This document shows, piece after piece, positions 55,601-62,582 of a stretch of DNA of 64,000 nt. The notes under the pieces are model-generated. The model had not been told where the DNA came from. It did no database searches and worked only from the letters and a program-made list of their open reading frames with translations. The DNA comes from a virus: the IMG/VR virus record IMGVR_UViG_3300008954_003475, positions 1-64,000 of that record. One strand, written 5' to 3'. How positions within the stretch are numbered: the first letter of the stretch is position 1; the number at the start of each line of letters is the position of its first letter. The translations under genes and the position numbers were made by a program.

Positions 55601-56635
55601 ATTATATACTTCTATTGAATTTTCATTAACGTCTATCCCTGTATCTCTATAAAGATACGATACCAAAATAGTATCCCCTACAGTTGGTTCGTCTATATTT
55701 CCAAATTCTGATAACAAAACCCCATCTGTATCAAGATCACTGTTGCTAAAAGCATATATTGGATCATATCGATTGTCAGATATTGAATACTTATAAAGTG
55801 AAATACCATACTCTGTGCCTATTTCTCCATCACAGTCTTCTTCGTCTGTAGACTTTATATGCTTTAGACCCACTATCTTTATTACATTTTTATTAACCAA
55901 GGATAGAAGAAAGCCTTTAAACCAATTGCCTTCGGATGAAATAGATATCTCTTCTTCTTCTACATATATTTCTTGCAAAGAAATGGGATGATCCGGAATA
56001 GAATCGTGCATATCTATATCAGAATCTTCACTATATTCTAACGATTTGAAGGTCAAGTTTCCAGCTGTTCTGCTTGAGGAAATACGATCTATTTCATATA
56101 CCCCCTCATTTGCCAGCCGATCTGTTGCTCCAGAGCTTCTCGTTCTACGCTCGTCCTTAACACTTGTTGAGATATAATTATCGCTTAATACTTCTCCAAT
56201 ATGCTTTTGAGCCTGAAACAGCTCTTCTGATTGAGCGTTAATTAAATTATTTATATTTGTATTTTCAAGATCATAAAGCTTTGGAATATTCAAGACCATG
56301 CGGTCTCTAATTGGATTATGATTCTTAAGACCTACAAAGTACAGCTCCCTGCTTACATCGTCATTTATTAACGGAGTACCGGAAGATGCGGCAAAAGGAA
56401 TCTCATCTGTGTCTAATAACTTTAATATATAAAAGTTGCCTGCAACCTGTGGCTTTGTTCTTACAATTACAGACTTCTCTTCCACAGTAACTTGCGTTAC
56501 TTCTAAATTATCTACATTACCACTAACCGACTCAACCAAGAAGTGATCTTGGTTCAGCAGCTCTGTTAACTCTTTATTAAAAGTTACTTTTAGTTCAGTA
56601 CTCGATGGTATTGAAAAAGAAACTGGTCTAAGCAT
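46676..56635 (-). CDS. Giant (3,319-residue) tail protein with LamG-like domains
   Basis: One unbroken frame of almost 10 kb. The start (LRPVSFSIPSSTELKVTFNKEL) resembles Big/fibronectin-like adhesion modules. At least three LamG/concanavalin-like regions can be seen: about 1265-1420 (EGTLSAWICPEWAGIDNDATL), about 2280-2300 (HHISASWRLNTLYEKDEMHLFVDG) and about 2950-3210 (EGTIEFWISPV, then NTWHRVMCTYRTN and RLFVDG). Residues about 2168-2200 hold an Asp/Gly/Tyr repeat (DGYADAYADGYMDCDEDGY), and near 2485 one dockerin-type loop (DCNFNSTIDFSD). LamG domains bind glycans, so a long host-binding baseplate fibre is likely. It lies between the J-like baseplate gene and another tail gene. The exact family is unknown. 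Confidence 0.75.
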   Translation of the reverse strand: MLRPVSFSIPSSTELKVTFNKELTELLNQDHFLVESVSGNVDNLEVTQVTVEEKSVIVRTKPQVAGNFYILKLLDTDEIPFAASSGTPLINDDVSRELYFVGLKNHNPIRDRMVLNIPKLYDLENTNINNLINAQSEELFQAQKHIGEVLSDNYISTSVKDERRTRSSGATDRLANEGVYEIDRISSSRTAGNLTFKSLEYSEDSDIDMHDSIPDHPISLQEIYVEEEEISISSEGNWFKGFLLSLVNKNVIKIVGLKHIKSTDEEDCDGEIGTEYGISLYKYSISDNRYDPIYAFSNSDLDTDGVLLSEFGNIDEPTVGDTILVSYLYRDTGIDVNENSIEVYNLKEAETESIPTNITRFFLENAPIVNYENEIPETGGIAFKAGENLSEIPDEFQLELVFNASKLPSRVGEFAVNYATGEVIVVGAEEIGDGTGSNNNVAEYLYRNSFSRNLDFYIKDNEFVAASNRSLVGEGVNIDFNYDKVYVEDVDYRAPCHTEVFNEHVENNFVSSFIISPQNTPVTNVFRVFNQTTGEVYLPLYNTRDEIYFTGSRSPEFRTEENELAKFDLIELERLEPIGEFVCPTFSITITANASNSSIQFSPGIPAELIDQNSQDYFIRSTGLDGSDDIEDLQIKFFGTPDSDNLISSVSINSTATAPSLNEDVTIGPKGLAFSLDNNYIINGSGDAIGSYINTSIEFTKTDLFAREKYFGDINSNPGVSRASDDSLTSEILSSKGEGFFENLSRLRKVGDYCVDYRHGQVYLATSYDQDYELGYINYNYNSITPFNTNIISIVEASKKLVSSDTLEDATKIYDEPSNTSSTISLLDLENTVLLPDGETTAIDFNGNLQDVCVVLDDFTVVLPMKVSEVNGVYSTGLLEGSRLTYEAEASRLEDLGSDVVKELVKDGGGNIFDTTFMSFEDNVIDLKKSYSTRLLSSGDDYLITINDSEFDEIYKIIHTPTGSEIFNDKLNVVKIDDLEIVFAEESGDEVVVEIKSGPILDDIDFDGDFLLDEGGSRFAITGFDAELSNITVSVPAENNVEADSPDLGSAQVIVKAQTDKADSGITITIPADSYVNSGDPVEVIYKTTFVPKIGTEVGVDFRAGRLFLGYVYSYDDIYISYEYGDNEVDWSIGSAISEGETYFVTYKFGALRDALKKNFGILTKIPFFQRFPITADRELYRNALAGTMQAFTNGPTTPSFKSLIKSFTDITPEITESVFGSWILGRDYLHPGTLSADGILEFKSCKFNEGVMINDDIVIQTPSLSNINLSEGTLSAWICPEWAGIDNDATLTIDIDNIGTKNYVYKLGTNPFNYDNNFGVLASDHVIGGVDNSLPSITLHNYTSSWVDERGGEEEESIGAFVLVKQEDSISRIVKTEMDISLKVSNFSAPEVINPPRRKPSEDIAFNKASLGILGLGRSMSDSSRGLLAEGSELDLLRFSSPAFISMGDTNKLLFMLFSLRPLCNPESGRIYTFRVGYEHIESNEIPTYDRLHTTRNCSCKVNDTLEELSKFRDKNFQSITIDLDFSIPFSYISDVDVAFDDRPSAFRILDTRGAIYEVYAFLDEDGNTVEGRIPDSVSGFIINRIPDNQQYVTAQGSAAINTLLPTGEITVLYQTASILTNANPESTKYLGYEAKSYILDWMSDFVDLKFTRDPLNNLVEIVVNSAVGPKKKTIKLFYTDLIGVDKEDVIYEAFNIDKWFNTADGISSVHNSSALSGKIAAGTLDRSAKSIVDIGRLKYSIYNRFNENDIYIGAAARSPKGVPFEVNKYDFPDTSVGLPYNSDSSEGVFIGFDELCLSPLAEDAGQWVFRTRAGNSVNVPIGVCEASGGSGGDYEFVYSDVPIDHTFSGTINTDGEFSSVVRAHRNEDGSGCPTGLVCSAEYRYCGDGVLDGKEPGRGWRKLDETSSDLINILLGGTETESSLWMKHGGFDTIQSGGVYRMGPSVYDVESCNHAESDGNFVYTRLPCHGGDYSVTVSFKVSELDYDILTSSSDRFEGAVSGVMTGIVPIHVYDDALNIKVALAISDAGQPLVLVLDGHTNDIVDIAYMNWDVGLFDSLILSKDYENEIITIESDTFVLSRLTFDDFSSKDIDECEILNEPFLGIHLLDGSLVDANNFHDNYSGNLIDIGLIEFSGRHEDGVTTLEDGDIFISTDSKIEFSLSVIGEADGYADAYADGYMDCDEDGYADAYGYASESEYDVDEVYFTSDKLRYLFDSGESDSENRISIFKDGKGFMNFRIYDNSQTSRGDVNMYNIATNIKDFEPGDLHHISASWRLNTLYEKDEMHLFVDGLEAPNIYKFGGPVPVRINDKFSDVSKEMLQDFLVDNIEFCDIFTDGTILADSSSFTSSKAGFSQEMVGRSIIFLESTVAASYVGQEFIINSVDGDDVTFVSGLSLDTVTFDASASDIKFMFPPTAGIKEDIATDFRNSSFAIFRTDCEGNETELGGILYTVDGGSISIVSGENVINPQYRVNIATKVVEFVGKDADCNFNSTIDFSDLNIHIETFGLVYANCNDIISLSSSSYYRLDEKPYDVKSGKSVILAHAAEPVSLEDVTVRRIVLPRTIPTLDSIVEEEDFLHRSIFEIDLEGDDGHHLLICQPVQVYKKNLGRYLSIKFDSDNTAFCEKDIEGYPEGYMDDIYTNKITVYGETIDGTDEEVFSIRGNGTIKGKKLFKSVSKMVGEIYLADPDYEPYVVELIETNPITVSDNGGEYAEVFEYSNGSLILTAAGSNGFYPFELHPGDYYLNYPAFLNIKLPKVGDHLYIGCDRNEAGQFGGTIDEFRIITEMSSDTRPTQSDTDGTRSVTEDFLNPNPHCPDDQTLALIHFDDPIALQSRRLRQKEFLNTESNFKFKLDLEDREKLLKYINDEDMFVSTMVRMGFDKDTAIEAYIECHYAQDGPLFNETKLIRSDDMLVSENSVNDNFGLSARFFNTQPLVINNRLSYFRRKEGTIEFWISPVLDTIGDEVERYYVDIYSVTRKRVTSFSPTIIDLPTPAKEVVSVQLLQDSQEFSEFYSQDEIDKILFDEIYRSETTGRLTGGTGIEKDFSIGSKLSADGKRLFLTDALPGSKVDVLVSYIPRSLSGDRVSVYKNERSQIVFSIIANGSTNIICKDIDWNRNTWHRVMCTYRTNSASDTMRLFVDGVESGFITYGQEGVIYGTGFVYGQTTQQEGASRQIDYNIKLGDDFRLVCVGSDAFERKSALSRMDNIRFSRTMRSTFKDPAGDYIDPNYSSNTDTVMPVVKDDATTLMLNFEQESEEDFYATVVDPSKGIFNFDIEVADNFGKINSDEVEDLIVELVDRLKPAHSNALIKFPREPC

Positions 56636-56643
56636 ACCCTTAC

Positions 56644-59600
56644 CTAATTAATTCTAAATTTGTTTCTAGATACAGCCTCAAAAACAATAGTGCCAGGAGA
56701 TATAGTTTGATTATCTAGCGCTCTAATAAAAGCCTTCCTTCCTGTTTTATCAGACTCATTAAATAATGAAATATTAACTGAGTCAACACCATTTTCTGCA
56801 GCAACAACGGCAATTATATCAGAATAATCAACAACCGTTCCAAGTTTTGATGTGTTTAAAAGGTTTGAAACAGAATTTGTAGCATTTTCAACAATTTTTC
56901 CAGCCTCTCCAAGAGCGTTATCATTTATCAAAATTGTTCCTTCAACGTCTATTGTCAATTCCTCTGCCTCTTTAATAAGAATGTCTGCAGTGACAGGCCT
57001 AACCCTCTCAATCTCTATAGTAGAGCTTGTTATTAGCTTATTAACATTATATGATATTGAAATTCTCTCACCTTCTTTTGGAGCCAAAAAATCATAATCA
57101 ACATAATATGTATTTCCATTTCCAGGCTGACTTATCGGATTAACCTCAATGCTTCCCACCAAGTTTCCTGCAATAGATCTAAATCCAGATGATACAGATA
57201 TCATGTCTATACGGCCAAATTGATTATCGGTAATTCTATGTCCAGAATCCGTAAAATATAATTCTTCATAAGCTTCGCTATTGTATACCAAAATAACTAC
57301 CCTTACTACGTCTGAAGAGCTTAGCGAAATAGAGTTATTATTAGATGTTGACGGCAATGTAACCTCGTAATTTTCCAAATCTGAGTCTACCTGACCTGTG
57401 CCAATATCATATGTTATATCGTTTAGATAATATCCTAGCAAGTCAAACTCTTCATCCATCTCTCCGTCCGAATCCAACGTATATACGTGATCAACCCTTG
57501 CTATGCCTACATTGCCGGGTATAGAAGTAAGGCCCAAAGCTGTTTTTAACTCAGACTCTATATCTAAAGTTAACCCGCTCATAGATACTCCGGCCGCAAT
57601 ATCTATTTCGTACCTATTCATGGTTACCCCAGAAATCTTTACCTTTCCTGGTTTTGAAATTCCAGATATTCCAACATCAATTTTTGTTGGGCCAAATCTG
57701 GCTATAGAAACTTCATCAGAACTTGTATCATAATTGAAAAATATAGGCTGATTTGTGCCAGAAGTCTCTGCCTGCCCCAGTCCTGATAATTCGTTTGAAG
57801 CTCCGCCACCCGTTATTGGAAGGTTTCCCAGGGTGGTTTTTGGATAAATAGAGTTTATATCTGCAACATAACTTACATAAATTGAATCACCAGATAAATA
57901 CAGATCTTCTACTGTATCTAAAACCTCTTCTGTATCTAAAATACTATCTGAAGGCAATGTTATTATATTGTTATAAAATGACCCATCGGTTCTGTCTACA
58001 TCAAACACCTCTACTTTGTTATAGTGTATAATAATCTCATCGTCTATCGCTCCTGGAGAATCTGATGGAAGATAAATAATTCTTGCAACAAATGATCCAT
58101 CTGCCTCCTTTGTATTATAAAGCTCTAGACCATCACTTTCTCTTCTTATTGATATTACATTTTCTATAGCGTCCTCTTCAGAGTCGATCTCTATCCCTAC
58201 AACATCTGTAACCCCTACTGTATCAACTACGCTTATAGATCCTGATAATTCTATTTTCTGATAAGCAGAAATAACCTTATTAATATTATATCCAAGCTCT
58301 ACCTCATAAACCAATTCATCATCTGACTTGGTTATGACAGACTCTTCTTCAAAGATGCCCCCCGATGGAGTCCAGTCTATAGAGTCTGATGCAGATGGAT
58401 CTTGAAACTGCGAAAGACTATCTGATCCACCATAGTCAACATATTTATCATAAACTTGTCTCCATGTATAATTTACACTTAAAACATCCGCAGGAGTTGG
58501 AAGGGATCGTCCAGAAATCTCTATAACGCCCTCATTATTTAGCCCGTCTGAGTCTAAATTTTGATCAACTACAGAATATAGCTCTCCAGTTGTTTTGTTT
58601 TGAACCTTGCTAACTCTAACGGCAGGGGTGTGCATTAATCGTACAAACTCTTTTCCTGCAGAACTAACTTCTGAATTTTCTCCGACCTCATTTATATCCC
58701 TATACACTTGTATTATATTATCTATATCTGTAAAGGAAAGAGGGTCAATACTAAAGGATCCAGCCTTAGTGATTCCTTCTCCTGATACAATCTTTGTATT
58801 AGATACAAAGTGAATTTTATCAAACCCAAAAGGACTTCCTCCAGTTTCTGGATTTAAATCTTTTTCTAATTCAAAATTTCCATGAGTTATTCCATCACTA
58901 TCAACGAATGCCTCTACCAGTGTCCCAGAAGAGCTACCGACTACCGATATTATAGAGTCAATCGGCTGAGCAGGCAATGTTCCGTTTTTAAAAGCTAAGA
59001 CCCTCCTCTCTTCAGAGGTTCTCGTTGGATCCTGTCCTGTTTGGCCAAGTATATGATCATTTCTTTCATCAATAATATTTCCAGAGCCAGATAGGTCTGT
59101 AAAAATAAATGATTCAGAAATTGCCTCTACTTTTCTTCCTAGGATATAGGCATCTACTTTGCCTCCAGTTCCAGAGCTTATGATTCTGTCCGTCCCATCC
59201 CCTGTCTCTAGAGTTTCGGTTCCATCTCTCAGCATCAATGTATCACCGGGCTCTACTATTAGAGCATCTAAAACCCCATTGACGCCCAAGAGGGAGTTTC
59301 TATATCCTGCCGAAGTTCCTACATTTGCTCCGCTAAAAACTGCTAAGATTCTAGACCTAAAAGAATCATCCGTTTCTCTATTTGTTCCACCAGTCATTGA
59401 TGTTAGATTTGTAACAGATACGGCAAATGGAAGATTGGTTGAAACAATCTGAAGAGACGCAACATTGCCTCCGGTTCCTTGCCTAACCGCTTGTACGGGA
59501 ACTTCTAAAACATACGAACTATTAAGTCCGGCTATTCTTAATCCCTTTTTCATCCTACTGGCATTGGCTGCCAATCTATTCTTATCTGTTGCAGACATTA

Positions 59601-59970
59601 CAAAATTACCGATTGTTCTAAACTTTATTCCGTTTCTTGCAGTTACAAGAGTACCGGTTGGTATCGATATGTCTCCAACCAATGTATTTGTACAAAATAT
59701 AACAATCCCATTAGCTGCCGAGCCGGTGTTTCTTCCTGCTCCAAAATTTGCAGCAAGCCTTTCCAGGTCTCTTCCGGAAGTTGTTGCCAAAGACTGCTTC
59801 TCTGCAACAACACCTACTGCTGAATATAATTTTGCAATCTGATCTGCTGGCAAGTCTACAAACAAATCTCTAGAAACAGTTCCAGGCTTTGTATCAAGAT
59901 TTGGCTGAGTAAAGCCTAACCTCTGTATCATCGTAGACACAATTTCACTAAAAGATCTAAACGTAGCCAT
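56644..59970 (-). CDS. Baseplate J-like protein
   Basis: 1,108 residues. The N-terminus follows the baseplate_J layout: FSEIVSTMIQRLGFTQPNLDTKPGTVSRDLFVDLPADQIAKLY, then SGRDLERLAANFGAGRNTG, a beta strand region (GDISIPTGTLVTARNGIKF) and GGTNRETDDSFRSRILA. C-terminal part has the usual alpha/beta end (VVDYSDIIAVVAAENGVDSVNI). J-type proteins (T4 gp6 relatives) form the baseplate wedge. It is long for a J protein because a beta-rich insert occupies the middle. AGGGG upstream of ATG at 59970. Sits directly after the gp25-like gene, the usual order. Confidence 0.88.
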   Translation of the reverse strand: MATFRSFSEIVSTMIQRLGFTQPNLDTKPGTVSRDLFVDLPADQIAKLYSAVGVVAEKQSLATTSGRDLERLAANFGAGRNTGSAANGIVIFCTNTLVGDISIPTGTLVTARNGIKFRTIGNFVMSATDKNRLAANASRMKKGLRIAGLNSSYVLEVPVQAVRQGTGGNVASLQIVSTNLPFAVSVTNLTSMTGGTNRETDDSFRSRILAVFSGANVGTSAGYRNSLLGVNGVLDALIVEPGDTLMLRDGTETLETGDGTDRIISSGTGGKVDAYILGRKVEAISESFIFTDLSGSGNIIDERNDHILGQTGQDPTRTSEERRVLAFKNGTLPAQPIDSIISVVGSSSGTLVEAFVDSDGITHGNFELEKDLNPETGGSPFGFDKIHFVSNTKIVSGEGITKAGSFSIDPLSFTDIDNIIQVYRDINEVGENSEVSSAGKEFVRLMHTPAVRVSKVQNKTTGELYSVVDQNLDSDGLNNEGVIEISGRSLPTPADVLSVNYTWRQVYDKYVDYGGSDSLSQFQDPSASDSIDWTPSGGIFEEESVITKSDDELVYEVELGYNINKVISAYQKIELSGSISVVDTVGVTDVVGIEIDSEEDAIENVISIRRESDGLELYNTKEADGSFVARIIYLPSDSPGAIDDEIIIHYNKVEVFDVDRTDGSFYNNIITLPSDSILDTEEVLDTVEDLYLSGDSIYVSYVADINSIYPKTTLGNLPITGGGASNELSGLGQAETSGTNQPIFFNYDTSSDEVSIARFGPTKIDVGISGISKPGKVKISGVTMNRYEIDIAAGVSMSGLTLDIESELKTALGLTSIPGNVGIARVDHVYTLDSDGEMDEEFDLLGYYLNDITYDIGTGQVDSDLENYEVTLPSTSNNNSISLSSSDVVRVVILVYNSEAYEELYFTDSGHRITDNQFGRIDMISVSSGFRSIAGNLVGSIEVNPISQPGNGNTYYVDYDFLAPKEGERISISYNVNKLITSSTIEIERVRPVTADILIKEAEELTIDVEGTILINDNALGEAGKIVENATNSVSNLLNTSKLGTVVDYSDIIAVVAAENGVDSVNISLFNESDKTGRKAFIRALDNQTISPGTIVFEAVSRNKFRIN

Positions 59971-59978
59971 TATTACCC

Positions 59979-60410
59979 CTAAGCAATCCTTACCGTAATA
60001 TTATCCCTTACCTCTGTAAGTTCTTGTGTTAATACGGAAACAAATATATTATAAAGCCTTGGATCAACATCATCTCTTGCTACCGATATCTTGACTATAT
60101 CCATAATAAGTTCTCCAGGAGACATATTCTGCCTTCTGGCCTGAGACCTCTGAAGAGACATAAGGTTTCTAACAGCAGTTCTTGCTGAAGACTCAAGATC
60201 TAGAGAAACTAATTTGTTATCTGCATGATGCCCTATTCGCAAAGCCCCTATATAACTTCCATATTTTGGATGAAACTTATTATCACCAAGCTCTGTTAAT
60301 AGTATTTTAATAATATCTTGACGCAGCTTTGCATTGCCATTTACTGTTTTTACAGAGCCACTAACTCCTATTTTAATATCCCCTCTTTCAAGGGCTAAAT
60401 CAAAAGACAT
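59979..60410 (-). CDS. gp25-like baseplate wedge protein
   Basis: 143 residues. Matches the gp25/gpW lysozyme-like family: GDIKIGVSGSVKTVNGNAKLRQDIIKILLTELGDNKFHPKYGSYI, then IGHHADNKLVSLDLESSARTAVRNLMSLQRSQ. This family makes the inner baseplate wedge and joins it to the sheath. Adjacent to the J-like gene, as expected for contractile tails, this is the clearest marker of a myovirus. Confidence 0.9.
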   Translation of the reverse strand: MSFDLALERGDIKIGVSGSVKTVNGNAKLRQDIIKILLTELGDNKFHPKYGSYIGALRIGHHADNKLVSLDLESSARTAVRNLMSLQRSQARRQNMSPGELIMDIVKISVARDDVDPRLYNIFVSVLTQELTEVRDNITVRIA

Positions 60411-60470
60411 ATTATTGTTTCCTAAACTCTGTTTTTTACGTTAAAAATAATAGAAATATTTTTATATAAC

Positions 60471-60495
60471 TCTTGAATTTTAACCCAATTCAAGA
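60471..60495. terminator. Perfect 9-bp inverted repeat after the 692-residue gene
   Basis: TCTTGAATT ... AATTCAAGA with a 7-base loop, starting 5 bases after the stop of the gene at 60501. No T-run follows, so a classical terminator is not complete. It could stabilise the 3' end or be a protein-binding site. Confidence 0.4.
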
Positions 60496-60500
60496 ATCAA

Positions 60501-62579
60501 TCAGCCAGTTTCTACAGGATGAACAAAGGTTGCAATCTCAGTCATAACTGCATATCTAAATAATTGATAAGCATCATAGGCCCTGAGGGCTATATCATTT
60601 GTAGCCTGAGCTATCGTGTCTCTTCTTTCTAGCTCATCAAAAAAGCCGCTTGGAAACTCTTCCTCAAGATCTGCAAACTGCTCCTCTGTCAATAAGCATA
60701 ATAAAGTTTCTTCTTTTGCTGTGAAAAAGGCAATAAGAAATGCCAATAAGTCTACAGCCCCGACGCCCTTTGATATACCTATCTTCGTTGCTATTTGAGC
60801 CTGAGTTTCGTCCTGAGCTTTTTCTGCTCGTCGCCTTTCATCTTCATCCTTCTTCTCCAACTGAGTTGTAACCCACCTTCTTGGAACATCCATTACAGAT
60901 AAAACCGCGCTCATCATATGTGCATTTTTTACACCACCACTTCTAGCGACACCCTCCTGCAATTCCAATACTTCAGGAACCTGACTGTCTCCCAAGATCA
61001 ACAAAAGAGATTCTTCAATCATCTGCATAGTCTCTAACTGACACCGGCTTCCATGCGCCAATGCATCATCCTCTTTACAATAATCCTTTCTTTCAACAGC
61101 TGTTCTTGCATTATCATTTGTAACTTCAGAGCCAGAAGGTGGCGCATAACCACTTTGGTGTTGCATAGTCTGCAGATCTGTTATCTTGCCTCTGACATCA
61201 ACTGCAAATCCGTGAAGCGCAGAAAATAACCTCGTTATCATCAATGATTCTATTAGCCCCATAGAGTTTGCAACATCACTGTAAGAAATTGGGACATCAG
61301 ATATTCCAACGGTCACCGGAGGAGGTGTGTCTGATCCAGAAAGATCTGGAGCATTAACTGTAGTTCCGCTAATAATATCAAGCCTTATTCTTATTACAGC
61401 TTCTAAAAGTGTAGATCTTAATTTATGCCTATTAACAGTCCTGAGGGTGCTTGGGGCAAATGGAGCAGCCACCATTTTCTTTGGCTCATTAATACACTTC
61501 GCTATTCTTCCATCTTGAATGGGGGGGAATAGTAAATAAGAAAATTTCCAAAAATTCTTTCCTCCCACGAAGCCCTGAAGAGATGGATCCGGCTCTTCCT
61601 TGACTTCTCTATTCCACAAAGAATTTAATAAATCAGTAGAATATTTATTAACCAACGCCGGCTCCATTAATATCAAGGCTTCCGTTACCAGCCAATACAG
61701 GTCGTTCTGGGAACTTCCCAAGGCCCAGGCCGGGGACAAGGCTGAATCTGCTACATAATTTGGATCAAAGCCCATCAAGCTATCTTCCAAACTTGCCAAC
61801 TTATCATCCAATGAACCTTCCGGATCAACGTTCGACACGGCCGGGGCGCTGAGGATTATACCCATTATTTTATTTGCCGCAGCTAAAGTTGTTTCATTTG
61901 CTGTATCTGCTTCTAACAGTTCTTTCACTATATCGACAAGCTCCTGAAGCTCTGGAACATATACAAAGCCTGCCTTTTCTAACCTTGAAAAGGCACTGAC
62001 AGATGCTGAAAGAAAATCATATATAGCATTTGTTGGAGCCCCGGGCCGAGAGGTGACGGATAGCTGTCTGGTGTCTAAAATACTCATATAAGAATAACTT
62101 CCATCTTGCGTAAGGTTTTCCTGTTCACTAATCAAGTTTCCCGTTTCACTTACAGCAATCAATGCCTCATCAGCGTTTAAATCTGCCGAAGAAGGCATTC
62201 CTAACATTCTGAAAAACGCATTCTCATATGACTCCATTACAGCCTCTGCATCCACAACTTCTTCAAGAGTTTTCTCCTCCCCTGTTACAGTTGGAATTTC
62301 CTGAGCCAATTCAAATGGTAAATACGAAGACCTCATTCCGCTAAGTTCAGCAAAAAGTGAAGAAAAATTTTCCGCTACTTCTCCAAACATTTTCGCATAA
62401 GCCTCGCCTTGGCCTCCTGGTGGTACAAAATCATTGTTTACACCGAACTGATCTGCCAAAGAGGCTAGGGCGGTTCCGAGGGCGGCGCTTAATTCGTTTG
62501 TGGTCATACCAGAAGCGTCTACATTTGATTCTGCTTTTGCTATAAGATCTTGAATACCACCCGAGCTTGCAACTGTCAT
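60501..62579 (-). CDS. Hypothetical structural protein
   Basis: 692 residues, not recognised. Largely helical N-terminal 550 residues, with a coiled segment near 570-590 (TTQLEKKDEDERRRAEKAQDETQAQIA) and an apparent hydrophobic helix (VGAVDLLAFLIAFFTA, about 600). Lies between gp25-like and another structural gene, so a baseplate or tail role is likely. ATG at 62579, GGAG 9 bases upstream. Confidence 0.6.
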   Translation of the reverse strand: MTVASSGGIQDLIAKAESNVDASGMTTNELSAALGTALASLADQFGVNNDFVPPGGQGEAYAKMFGEVAENFSSLFAELSGMRSSYLPFELAQEIPTVTGEEKTLEEVVDAEAVMESYENAFFRMLGMPSSADLNADEALIAVSETGNLISEQENLTQDGSYSYMSILDTRQLSVTSRPGAPTNAIYDFLSASVSAFSRLEKAGFVYVPELQELVDIVKELLEADTANETTLAAANKIMGIILSAPAVSNVDPEGSLDDKLASLEDSLMGFDPNYVADSALSPAWALGSSQNDLYWLVTEALILMEPALVNKYSTDLLNSLWNREVKEEPDPSLQGFVGGKNFWKFSYLLFPPIQDGRIAKCINEPKKMVAAPFAPSTLRTVNRHKLRSTLLEAVIRIRLDIISGTTVNAPDLSGSDTPPPVTVGISDVPISYSDVANSMGLIESLMITRLFSALHGFAVDVRGKITDLQTMQHQSGYAPPSGSEVTNDNARTAVERKDYCKEDDALAHGSRCQLETMQMIEESLLLILGDSQVPEVLELQEGVARSGGVKNAHMMSAVLSVMDVPRRWVTTQLEKKDEDERRRAEKAQDETQAQIATKIGISKGVGAVDLLAFLIAFFTAKEETLLCLLTEEQFADLEEEFPSGFFDELERRDTIAQATNDIALRAYDAYQLFRYAVMTEIATFVHPVETG

Positions 62580-62582
62580 ACT

